A stretch of 64,000 nucleotides of DNA from Azonexaceae bacterium. Lineage in GTDB: Bacteria; Pseudomonadota; Gammaproteobacteria; Burkholderiales; Rhodocyclaceae. The stretch is from the NCBI GenBank assembly GCA_009469675.1, contig SSSZ01000099.1, forward strand, positions 1-64,000, in the 5' to 3' direction. Shown in pieces: positions 1 to 7,500 of the stretch. Within the stretch, counting starts at the first letter, position 1; every line of letters starts with the position of its first letter. Both the position numbers and the translations under genes were made by a program. The notes beneath the pieces were generated by a model, which saw nothing but the letters and a program-made list of their open reading frames with translations, searched no databases and was not told where the DNA came from.

Positions 1-108
1 CTTACGAGTCATCCAGCCATCGCGCTCGGCATCTGCCGCTCTGGCTGCATCAATACAACTGGCACAGACCTCATGCCAGCCTTCAATATCAGCCCCCCAT
101 CTCCCGCG
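1..108 (-). other. Open frame running off the left edge, possible gene remnant
   Basis: A 36-codon frame on the minus strand is open from a TGA at 109-111 to the window edge. It reads like protein, with a Cys-x2-Cys pair (VCASC) and an Ala/Asp/Glu/Arg-rich stretch ending in DGWMTRK. There is no ATG, GTG or TTG start before the Met near the edge, so it is either a degraded gene or a chance frame. I do not recognise a family. Confidence 0.2.
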
Positions 109-222
109 TCACCTTACTGAACAACCTGGTGGGTTTACACATCTAGGCCCTTCGGCAGGGGCGGAAAACCGGGCAAATGTGCTAGCATTCAGCCGCTTAG
201 CGAGACTCCAGGGGGGGTAGGG
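109..222. promoter_or_regulatory. Leader of the first Slam/FecR pair, weak extended -10
   Basis: Non-coding stretch before the first Slam-like gene. A possible extended -10 (TGC then TAGCAT) lies at 180-188, about 35 bases before the GTG start. No convincing -35 is visible. A G-run at 211-217 could serve as a poor ribosome binding site. Confidence 0.25.
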
Positions 223-1551
223 GTGGAAAGAAAGAACACATTGCGGGTGTCGGTTGCCGCCGTCTGGCTGGCGCTGGCCATTTCGCCGATGGCCGCCAGG
301 GCCGACGCCGTGACCGACCAGGCGCGGGGATTGATCGATCAGGGCAAAGGGGCCGAGGCCTATCGCCTCCTTGAGCCGCTCGAGGCGGACCGGGCCGGCG
401 ACACCACCTACGACCTGCTGCTCGGCATCGCGGCCCTTGAAGCCGGCCAGGGAACCCGCGGCATCTTTGCCCTGGAGCGCGTGCTGGCCCTGGAGCCGAA
501 CAACGTCCGGGCGCGGGCCGAAATCGCCCGAGCCTACATGGTGGTCGGCGAGGCCGACGCCGCCAAGGCCGAATTCGAAACCGCCAAGAAGCAGGGCGTG
601 CCGCCCGAAGTCGCCTCGACCATCGATAAGCTCATCGTCGCCATCGACCGCATGGCCGACGCCAGCCGCACGGCGATCAAGGGCTTCGTCGAAGCGAGCC
701 TGGGCTACGACACCAATATCAACGCCGCGCCCAACCGCGCCACCGTCGCCATTCCCGGCCTCGGCGGACTGCCCTTCGAGTTGTCGGCCAACAGCCGCAA
801 CGTCAAGGACGGTTTCGGTACCGTCGGCGCCGGCGTCAGCGTGCGCCACCCGCTGACCAAGGAGCTTGCCCTGGTGGGCGGGTTGGCCGGCAACCAGCGC
901 TGGAATTCCGCCCACCCCCGGTTCGACACCGGCAACGTCGACGCCCACGCCGGCCTGGTGCTGAGCCTCGACCGCAACGTCCTGTCGCTCACCGCCCAGT
1001 CGTCGACCCTCTACCTCGATGCCGACGACTACCGCCAGGCCGCCGGCCTCACCGCCCTCTGGCAGCACAACCTGGATGCCCGCAACCAGTTGAGCGCCTT
1101 CTTCCAGTATTCCGACCTCCAGTACACCCACCAGCCGATCCGTGACGCCGACCGCTACGTCCTGGGCGGCGCCTGGGCCCACGCCTTCCGCGACGGCCCC
1201 ATCACCTTCCTGAGCGCCTACGGCGCCCAGGAAAAGGAGCAGAAGGCCAACGTCCCCCATCTCGGCCACGACGCCTACGGCCTGCGGGCCGGCGGCCAGT
1301 GGGCCGTCGACGGCAAGACCACCCTGTTCGGCAGCGTGACCTACGAGCACCGGCGCTACGGCGGCATCGACCCTGCCTTCCTGGTGCGCCGCATCGACAA
1401 CCAGTACAACGTCAACGTCGGCGCCACCTACGCCCTGAGCAAGGAGTTGTCGGTGACGCCGCAAATCACCTATACCGACAACCAGTCCAACGCCGGCCTC
1501 AACGATTACCACCGGGAGATGTTCTCGGTGACGATCCGGCGCGAATTCTGA
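223..1551 (+). CDS. Slam-like outer-membrane protein (TPR + DUF560 barrel), copy 1
   Basis: Predicted outer-membrane translocon of the Slam type (surface lipoprotein assembly modulator; type XI secretion). The GTG start gives a signal peptide ending near ARA-DA (residue 28). Residues 30-150 form TPR-like helices (LLLGIAALEAGQGTRGI, VLALEPNNVRARAEIARAY). From about residue 155 the protein is a run of alternating, Tyr- and Asn-rich beta strands ending in VTIRREF. The C-terminal Phe is typical of BAM-inserted barrels, and the last part (QITYTDNQSNAGLND) matches the end of DUF560 proteins. It lies 12 bases before a FecR-domain protein, the presumed cargo. A paralogue lies near 6.2-7.5 kb. Barrel assignment is firm; the Slam function is inferred from family architecture and context. 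Confidence 0.8.
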   Translation: MERKNTLRVSVAAVWLALAISPMAARADAVTDQARGLIDQGKGAEAYRLLEPLEADRAGDTTYDLLLGIAALEAGQGTRGIFALERVLALEPNNVRARAEIARAYMVVGEADAAKAEFETAKKQGVPPEVASTIDKLIVAIDRMADASRTAIKGFVEASLGYDTNINAAPNRATVAIPGLGGLPFELSANSRNVKDGFGTVGAGVSVRHPLTKELALVGGLAGNQRWNSAHPRFDTGNVDAHAGLVLSLDRNVLSLTAQSSTLYLDADDYRQAAGLTALWQHNLDARNQLSAFFQYSDLQYTHQPIRDADRYVLGGAWAHAFRDGPITFLSAYGAQEKEQKANVPHLGHDAYGLRAGGQWAVDGKTTLFGSVTYEHRRYGGIDPAFLVRRIDNQYNVNVGATYALSKELSVTPQITYTDNQSNAGLNDYHREMFSVTIRREF

Positions 1552-1563
1552 CAGGGGGCCACC

Positions 1564-2940
1564 ATGGCGCAGAACCCGCTCCGTTTGAAAAACCACGTCC
1601 TCCTGATGGCCCTGGCCGCCGCCTATCCCGTCGTCTCCTACGGTGCTGCCGCGGCCCGCGTCGATTTCGCCGTCGGCACCGTGCAGGCGGTCGCCGCCGG
1701 GGGCGCCCAGCGGCCCCTCAGCAAGGGGGCCGAAATTTCCGCCGGCGAAACCATCCGCACCGGTGACGACGGCCGCGCCCAGCTGCGTTTCGCCGACGGC
1801 GCCCTGATGTCGCTTCAGCCCCGGACCGAATTCCGCATCGACGCCTACACCTACGCCAGCAAGGGCGAGGGTGAAGACAAGGGCTTCTTCAACCTCCTGA
1901 AGGGCGGCCTGCGCACCATCACCGGCCTGATCGGCCGCAGCAACCGCGACGCCTACCGGGTCACCACCCAGGTCGCCACCATCGGCATCCGCGGTACTGA
2001 ATACTCGGCCGGCTACACCAACGCCAACAACGATGCCCTGGTGGTGCACACCGGTGAGGGGCGCATCGAGGTCTGCAACGCCGGCGGCTGTGTTCTGATC
2101 GCGGGTGGCGAATCGGCCCTGGTCGGCGGTTCCAAGCAACCCCCGGCCCGTACCACGACGCCGCCCGTCCTGCGCCCGGCCCCGCCGGCGACGGCGGAGC
2201 AGGTGGTCTATGCGACCGGTGAAACCCGCTCCGCCAGCGGCGGATTGATTCCCCTGTCGACGCCGCTGCCCTCCGGCACCAATTACGCCGTGGCCCAGTT
2301 CGGCATCAAGGGCGGCTCGCCCTTCATCAACGCCATCTCGGCCCCGGGGTCGATCAACGCCACCTTCGGGCCGGCTTCCGAACTGCTGGGATTCAGCAAT
2401 TTCGCCAACAACTGGGCCGCCACCGAGATCGCCGGGACTTTCTCGACCGATGGCGTCATCGGCTGGGGCGTGTGGAAGACCGGCAACCTGGTGAATTCCG
2501 GGGTGGTCGATCCCCTGCAGAACATGCATTACGTCATCGGCGTGCCGACTTCGACCACCGATATGCTCTCCCTGGCCGGGATTACCGCCACCTTCGGCTT
2601 GGCGGGCTACACCTTCCCGACCACGCCGTCGGGTTTGGTTGGCGATGCGCCGGTGAGCGGCACCCTCACCGCTCAGTTCGGCGGCTCGCTGTCCACGCTG
2701 GTGGGCGTCGATATGACGGTGCCCGTTGCCGGCGTGACCCACAAGTTCAGCGGCACGATCTTCACGTCGGGCGTCGGGCCGGGGTTCTCGGGGACGGTGG
2801 CGTCCTGCGTCAATTGCAGCAGCACCTTCATCAACGGCTTCTTCGCCGGCCAGAACGCGTCCCATGCCGGCCTGACCTACCGCTTTGTTTCGACCCCACT
2901 GGGGGAACAGGTGGGCGGCGCCGCGGCCTTCAAACGCTAG
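1564..2940 (+). CDS. Exported FecR-domain protein with TbpB-like C-terminal domain, copy 1
   Basis: Likely a secreted or surface protein exported with the upstream Slam-like barrel. A signal peptide (to about residue 30) has no lipobox Cys, so the product would be soluble. Residues 33-190 are a FecR domain (GETIRTGDDGRAQLRFADG, VTTQVATIGIRGTEY). A Pro/Thr linker (about 195-215) leads to a beta-rich C-terminal half whose end (GFFAGQNASHAGLTYRF, then GGAAAFKR) resembles the closing strands of TbpB/fHbp/hemophilin-type barrels, which are known Slam substrates. A Cys415-x2-Cys418 pair precedes that signature. The FecR call is solid; the TbpB-like reading is my own motif comparison. There is no anti-sigma or transmembrane segment, so this is not a classical FecR regulator. 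The end overlaps the convergent glycosyltransferase by 11 bases. Confidence 0.78.
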   Translation: MAQNPLRLKNHVLLMALAAAYPVVSYGAAAARVDFAVGTVQAVAAGGAQRPLSKGAEISAGETIRTGDDGRAQLRFADGALMSLQPRTEFRIDAYTYASKGEGEDKGFFNLLKGGLRTITGLIGRSNRDAYRVTTQVATIGIRGTEYSAGYTNANNDALVVHTGEGRIEVCNAGGCVLIAGGESALVGGSKQPPARTTTPPVLRPAPPATAEQVVYATGETRSASGGLIPLSTPLPSGTNYAVAQFGIKGGSPFINAISAPGSINATFGPASELLGFSNFANNWAATEIAGTFSTDGVIGWGVWKTGNLVNSGVVDPLQNMHYVIGVPTSTTDMLSLAGITATFGLAGYTFPTTPSGLVGDAPVSGTLTAQFGGSLSTLVGVDMTVPVAGVTHKFSGTIFTSGVGPGFSGTVASCVNCSSTFINGFFAGQNASHAGLTYRFVSTPLGEQVGGAAAFKR

Positions 2941-3886
2941 CAGGGGCGGCCTGCAGCCAGGCCGCCAGGGCGGCCTGGACCGCCCTGCCGCCGAGGGCTT
3001 CGGCCCGGCTGCGGGCGGCCTCGCCCAAGCGCCGGCAGCGTTCGGGATGGCGGGCCAAATCGACGGCCTGCTCGTAAAGGCTTGCGCCGTCCCTGGCGAG
3101 CAGGCCGGTTTCGCCGTCGCTTATCCATTCGTCCAGGCCCTCGCCCGAGGCGACCACGGCACAGCCCGCGGCCATCGCCCGGCACAGGGGATGAAACGGC
3201 AGGCCACCGCCCGGGGCGGGGGCCGGCGTCACAAAAATGTCGGCGCCCGCCAGCCCGGCGGCAAACGCTTCTTCCGCCGGGGCCAGGGTGATGCCGGCCC
3301 ATTCCGCCGGCAGCTGCAGCCCGGGAATGGGCGGTAGGACGATGTCGATCCCGGCCAGACTCCAGGATTTATAGCGCGACCAATCGGCCGGTTCGACGCC
3401 GACCGCGGCAATCCGGGGGTAGGGGTTGGCACGCCTTGCCGGGACCGGGGGGACGGCCAGCAGGGGCGGGACGAGGCGGGCCTCGACACCGAGGGTTTCG
3501 CTGAGCTGGCGGCAGGACAGGGCGAGTTCGGCTTCCGGGAGCCGGCTGGCCCGCAGAACGCCGAGAAGACGGAAGAGCGCTTCGCCGTCGGCGCTATCGC
3601 TCCAAACAATGAGGCGCGCCGCCCGGCTGCGTTCGATCCAGGGCGAAAACGCCTGGCCGGGGCCGACGATGACCAGGGTGCCCCCCACCGGGTAGCTGCC
3701 GCCGAAGGCGCTCACCGTCTTGAGTCCCCCGGGGAACCCGGCAGCCGCCCGGGAGGGATGGCCGGTGTGCCAACCCTGGAGCGCGGCGCCGGCCAGGGCC
3801 TTCCCGAAGGCGATCGCCTGGGCACAGGCGCCGCCGCCTGTGCCAAAATCGGCGACGATATGAATCGGCTGCTTGTCTCCACCCAT
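2930..3886 (-). CDS. Putative GT4-like glycosyltransferase
   Basis: Predicted glycosyltransferase of GT-B fold, about 318 residues from the ATG at 3886. The C-terminal half carries the GT4-type nucleotide-sugar motif region: HPLCRAMAAGCAVVAS followed by GLDEWISDGETGLLARDG and a helical ARHPERCRRLGEAARSRAE tail. The N-terminal half starts MGGDKQPIHIVADFG and is more divergent. It is shorter than most GT4 enzymes. An in-frame extension upstream exists but is Arg/Pro-rich shadow sequence overlapping the divergent TPR gene, so I reject it. It diverges from the GT41-like gene with only 20 bases between starts, suggesting shared control. Donor and acceptor are unknown. Confidence 0.65.
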   Translation of the reverse strand: MGGDKQPIHIVADFGTGGGACAQAIAFGKALAGAALQGWHTGHPSRAAAGFPGGLKTVSAFGGSYPVGGTLVIVGPGQAFSPWIERSRAARLIVWSDSADGEALFRLLGVLRASRLPEAELALSCRQLSETLGVEARLVPPLLAVPPVPARRANPYPRIAAVGVEPADWSRYKSWSLAGIDIVLPPIPGLQLPAEWAGITLAPAEEAFAAGLAGADIFVTPAPAPGGGLPFHPLCRAMAAGCAVVASGEGLDEWISDGETGLLARDGASLYEQAVDLARHPERCRRLGEAARSRAEALGGRAVQAALAAWLQAAPASV

Positions 3887-3906
3887 GGACGGTCGGAATC
3901 TGCTTT

Positions 3907-6069
3907 GTGAACGATGAACGCATTCTAGCAATGGCCGCTTGCGGCCGCCTGCGCCTTGGCGAGTTCTGCCGCCGCCGCCTGGGGCTGGACGGCGCACCGG
4001 TAGGCGCCGGCGACTGGCTGGCGGCGGGGCAGCGCCTGCACGGCCTGGGGGAGCGCGAGGCGGCGCTGGCGGCCTTCGAGGCCGGCGCGGACCTGGAACC
4101 CGGCAACGCCGAGGCCTGGATGGCCGTCGCCACCCTGCGGGCCGAGCTGGACCGCCCCGAGGCGGCGCTGGCGGCGGCGCAGCGGGCACTCGCCCTGGCG
4201 CCGGCCCATCCGGGTGCCTGGCTCAACCTCGGCCTGCTGTGGCGGATCGCGGGCGACTTCGAAAAGGCATCGGCGTGCGTCGACCAAGCGCTCGCCGTAG
4301 AGCCCGCCCTGCCGGCGGCTTTGCTGACCCGCGGCCAAATTTTCGCCGCCCGGCAGCAACTCGACCTGGCGGCCGAGGCCTTTGCCGCCTGTCTCGACAG
4401 CGATCCCGCCCATGCCGATGCGGCCTTCGGCCTGGCCGACGTGGACTTGGCGCGGGGCGACTTCGCAGCGGCGGCGAGCCGCCTCGAAGCGCTGCTCGAG
4501 CTTCGACCGGATTGGGCGGAGGCGCGAATTGCCTTGGCCGTGGCGGCGGTCGGCCAGGGCGACGAAGACCGTGCCGACGCCCTGCTTGCCCAGGCCCGCC
4601 GGGACGATCCGGCGGCTTGCGCGGCCTATCGCCCGTTTTTTTCTGCCGACCGCCTGGGCGGCGTCGCCGTTCTCGATGCGTGGCGCTTTCGCGTCGCCAT
4701 GGAGTTCGCCACCCTGTACCAGTGCCGCTGGTCGCAGCGTTCGGCCTTTGTCGCCTGGCTGGAAAATACCCTTCTCGATGCCAGGCGGGGAGCACGCCTG
4801 GACGACCCGGACAGCCCCTTTCCAATTCTCAGCCTGGCCATCGACGGCCCGGCCCGCCTCAACCTGGCCCGCCACGTCGCCCGGCGGATCGCGGCGGCGG
4901 CCGGGCCGCCGCTGCGCCGGCCGGCCCGCCGGCCGGGCGGGCGCATCCGCCTGGGTTATCTCACGGGCGATCTGCGGGAACACCCCATCGGCCGGCTCGC
5001 CTCACGCCTCTTCGGTCTGCACGACCGGGAGCGCTTCGAAATCTTCGTCTATCACACCGGCCCGCGGGAAGATTGCGCGCCGCGCCGCCGCGCCGAGACC
5101 GAGGCCGATACCTTCCGCGACGTCGCCCGGCTGTCCGAGCGCGCCCTGGCGGCGCTGATCGCCGCCGACGGCATCGATATCGCCGTGGATCTTTCCGGCT
5201 ACACCCTGTTCAACCGCCTGGGTGCCCTGGCCCTCCGCCCGGCGCCGCTGCAGGTTGCCTACCTGGGCTATTTCGGCACCCTGGGGGCGGATTTCATCGA
5301 CTACACCCTGGCCGACCGCACCGTCCTGCTGCCCGCGGTGCGGCCCTTCTGGCAGGAGGCCGTCGCTTATCTGCCGGACTGTTTCTTCCTCTGCGACGAC
5401 ACCCTGCAGCCGCCGGCGGGAACCGTCAGCCGGGCAGATTTCGGCCTTCCCGGGACGGGATTCGTCTTCGCCTGCCTCAATTCGACCTGGAAAATCGAAC
5501 CCGCCGTTTTCGACGTCTGGATGCGCATTCTGGCGCGGGTGCCGGGCAGCGTCCTCTGGTTGTTCGATGGCGGATCACCTTTGGCCCGCCAGAACCTGGC
5601 GGCGGCCGCCCTGGCCCGGGGCATCGACGGAGGCCGCCTGGTCTTCGCCGACCACGCCCCCTATGAAGACTACCTGCGCCGCTACCAGGTGGTCGATCTG
5701 GTGCTCAACACCCTGACCTACAACGGCAACACGACGACGGTGGAGGCTCTGGCCATGGGGGTGCCGGTGCTCACCCTGGCCGGCGTCGAACTGCCGTCCC
5801 GCACCGCGGCGGGCCTCCTCCTCGCCCACGGGCTGCCCGATCTGGTGGTGGAAACCCTGGAAGCCTACGAGGCGCAGGCCGTGGGCCTGGCCGGGGACGG
5901 CACCGCCCGGGCCGAACTGCGGCGGCGTATCGGCGGCAACCGGTCCGCTTCCCGCCTGTTCTGCACGGAGCGCCGGGTGCGGGAGATCGAAAGCGCCCTG
6001 GCGGCGATGTGGGCGCGCCACCAGGCCGGCCTGCCGCCCGCCGATTTCGACGTGCCGCCGGTGGGGTGA
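3907..6069 (+). CDS. TPR-containing GT41 (O-GlcNAc transferase-like/SPINDLY) protein
   Basis: Predicted cytoplasmic protein glycosyltransferase. Residues 35-260 are repeated TPR helices (AHPGAWLNLGLLWRIAGDF and others). The catalytic region begins near residue 345 with RLGYLTGDLREHPIGR, the bacterial GT41 form of the conserved G-Y-x-S/T-x-D...H-P motif (His359). It continues with LQVAYLGYFGTLGADFIDY and the sugar-nucleotide site YNGNTTTVEALAMGVPVLTL (about 605-624), then SRTAAGLL. The 720-residue length fits TPR-GT41 fusions. Start is GTG, 20 bases from the divergent GT4 gene. It lies between two Slam/FecR pairs, which suggests modification of their products in the cytoplasm as HMW1C does for HMW1 adhesin. 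The substrate is inference. Confidence 0.85.
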   Translation: MNDERILAMAACGRLRLGEFCRRRLGLDGAPVGAGDWLAAGQRLHGLGEREAALAAFEAGADLEPGNAEAWMAVATLRAELDRPEAALAAAQRALALAPAHPGAWLNLGLLWRIAGDFEKASACVDQALAVEPALPAALLTRGQIFAARQQLDLAAEAFAACLDSDPAHADAAFGLADVDLARGDFAAAASRLEALLELRPDWAEARIALAVAAVGQGDEDRADALLAQARRDDPAACAAYRPFFSADRLGGVAVLDAWRFRVAMEFATLYQCRWSQRSAFVAWLENTLLDARRGARLDDPDSPFPILSLAIDGPARLNLARHVARRIAAAAGPPLRRPARRPGGRIRLGYLTGDLREHPIGRLASRLFGLHDRERFEIFVYHTGPREDCAPRRRAETEADTFRDVARLSERALAALIAADGIDIAVDLSGYTLFNRLGALALRPAPLQVAYLGYFGTLGADFIDYTLADRTVLLPAVRPFWQEAVAYLPDCFFLCDDTLQPPAGTVSRADFGLPGTGFVFACLNSTWKIEPAVFDVWMRILARVPGSVLWLFDGGSPLARQNLAAAALARGIDGGRLVFADHAPYEDYLRRYQVVDLVLNTLTYNGNTTTVEALAMGVPVLTLAGVELPSRTAAGLLLAHGLPDLVVETLEAYEAQAVGLAGDGTARAELRRRIGGNRSASRLFCTERRVREIESALAAMWARHQAGLPPADFDVPPVG

Positions 6070-6099
6070 GCGGCGGCGGGCCGGATGGGCTTGTCATGG

Positions 6100-6182
6100 C
6101 TGGATGGGGTGTTGTTGATTTTTTAGTTAAATTAGTGTGTTATGTAGGAAAATTAAAGTAATTGGTCAGGCGGGGTGTGGTG
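6100..6182 (+). promoter_or_regulatory. AT-rich promoter region of the second Slam/FecR pair
   Basis: An abrupt AT-rich stretch in otherwise very GC-rich DNA, rich in TTG/TTA/TAT steps. TTGATT (6115-6120) and TATGTA (6141-6146) are the best -35/-10 pair, although the 20-base spacing is long. AGGCGGGG at 6168-6175 can serve as ribosome binding site for the GTG at 6183. It suggests copy 2 has its own promoter rather than depending on the GT41 gene. Confidence 0.4.
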
Positions 6183-7499
6183 GTGAAAATTTTCTTGCGG
6201 GTTGTCTTGTCGGGTCTGGCCGCCACCTGGGGATCCCTAGCGCTGGCACAAAAGGCCCAGGAGGAAACCGAACTCCTGCGTAGCGGCCGCGCCAAGGAGG
6301 CCTACGAGCGGCTGCTGGGGGAAGAGGCGGCCCAGGCCGGGCAGGTCGATTTCGATTATCTTCTCGGGCGGGCCGCCCTCGATGCCGGAAATGCCGCCAA
6401 GGCGACCCTGGTCTTTGAGCGGGTACTGACCGTCGCCCCCAATCACGCTGGTGCGCGGCTCGACATGGGGCGGGCCTATTTCGCCCTGGGCGACTTCGAA
6501 CGCGCCCGCGCCGAGTTTGCGGCAGTGCAAGCCCTCGATCCCCCGCCGGCTGCCCGGGCGACCATCGACGAGTACCTGGCGGCCATGGAAAACCGGCCGC
6601 GGCAGGCCCGTTCCGCCGCCAGCGCCTATGTCGAGGCCGGCGTGGGCCGCGATAGCAACGTCACCGTCGGCCCCCGTAGCGCCACGGTCATGCTGCCTGT
6701 CTTCGGCCTCAGCTTCACCCTTTCGGACGGGGCGCGCGCCAAGGGCGACAGCTACCATGCGGTCAATGCCGGGGGCGAGGTGGTGCACCAGCTTGACGGT
6801 CAGCGGGCGGTTTTCGCCGGGGCCGACCTGCGGTTTCGCAATTACCCCAAGGTCGATGCCTTCGACCAGCTGAGCGGCGAGGTGCGGGGCGGCGTGATCT
6901 GGAACCGGGCCGAGGGGATTTATCGTGCCTATGTCTCGTTCAACGATTTCCGCCTGGGGGACGAGCGCTACCGCGAAGTGACCACCCTGGGCGGCGACTG
7001 GCGCCATGCCCTGGAGGCGCGCCACCAGCTTGCCGTTTTCGGGCAGTGGTCGGCCATTCGCCATGTGCAGCGGGCCATGCAGGCGAGCGACTACGACCAA
7101 TACCTATTCGGCGCCGGCTGGACCCTGCTGCCGGCGGCGACCGGCGGCTTGATGCTTTCCGGCGCCGTCTTCGGCGGCGGCGAAGTCGAGCAGGAGCGCC
7201 GCAGCGACGGCAACAAGCTGCTGGCTGGCGTGCGGGGCGGCGCCCAGTACGGCCCCCGCGCCGACACCGATGTTTTTGCCGGAGTCTCGTGGCAGTACGG
7301 TCGCTACGATCGTACCAATGCCCTCTACGGCGAGCGGCGCCGCGACAACCAGTTCGACCTCAACCTCGGGGCGGCCTGGCGTTTCGCGCCCAGCTGGAGC
7401 CTGCGCCCGACCGTGACGTGGACCCAGAACGAATCGAACACGTCGATCAACAAGTACCAGCGCGGCGAAGCGAGCGTCTTCGTGCGCCGGGATTTCTGA
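6183..7499 (+). CDS. Slam-like outer-membrane protein (TPR + DUF560 barrel), copy 2
   Basis: Paralogue of the barrel protein at the start of the window, same architecture. A signal peptide (MKIFLRVVLSGLAATWGSLA, cleavage after ALA) is followed by TPR-like helices (YLLGRAALDAGNAAKATLVF, LTVAPNHAGARLDMGRAYFA). From about residue 145 there is a beta-barrel domain beginning AYVEAGVGRDSNVTVGP and ending ASVFVRRDF with terminal Phe. The end (WTQNESNTSINKYQRGE) aligns with the corresponding end of copy 1 (YTDNQSNAGLNDYHREM). I chose the GTG preceded by AGGCGGGG; upstream in-frame TTG/GTG codons (6162, 6177, 6180) are possible. One base separates its stop from the FecR-domain cargo gene, indicating tight coupling. 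Predicted to translocate that cargo across the outer membrane. Confidence 0.8.
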   Translation: MKIFLRVVLSGLAATWGSLALAQKAQEETELLRSGRAKEAYERLLGEEAAQAGQVDFDYLLGRAALDAGNAAKATLVFERVLTVAPNHAGARLDMGRAYFALGDFERARAEFAAVQALDPPPAARATIDEYLAAMENRPRQARSAASAYVEAGVGRDSNVTVGPRSATVMLPVFGLSFTLSDGARAKGDSYHAVNAGGEVVHQLDGQRAVFAGADLRFRNYPKVDAFDQLSGEVRGGVIWNRAEGIYRAYVSFNDFRLGDERYREVTTLGGDWRHALEARHQLAVFGQWSAIRHVQRAMQASDYDQYLFGAGWTLLPAATGGLMLSGAVFGGGEVEQERRSDGNKLLAGVRGGAQYGPRADTDVFAGVSWQYGRYDRTNALYGERRRDNQFDLNLGAAWRFAPSWSLRPTVTWTQNESNTSINKYQRGEASVFVRRDF

Positions 7500-7500
7500 G

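Noticed and set aside
109..2865. 918-codon open frame on the minus strand opposite the first Slam/FecR pair
   Set aside because: It is antisense to two genes with signal peptides and clear domains. Its product is Gly/Ala/Arg-rich without motifs, the usual by-product of very GC-rich codons.
1564..2940. FecR-domain proteins as anti-sigma regulators
   Set aside because: No cytoplasmic N-terminal anti-sigma segment, no membrane helix after the signal peptide and no sigma-factor gene nearby.
6162..6182. TTG at 6162 as start of the second Slam-like gene
   Set aside because: The GTG at 6183 has a better-spaced AGGCGGGG and gives a cleaner signal peptide; not fully excluded.
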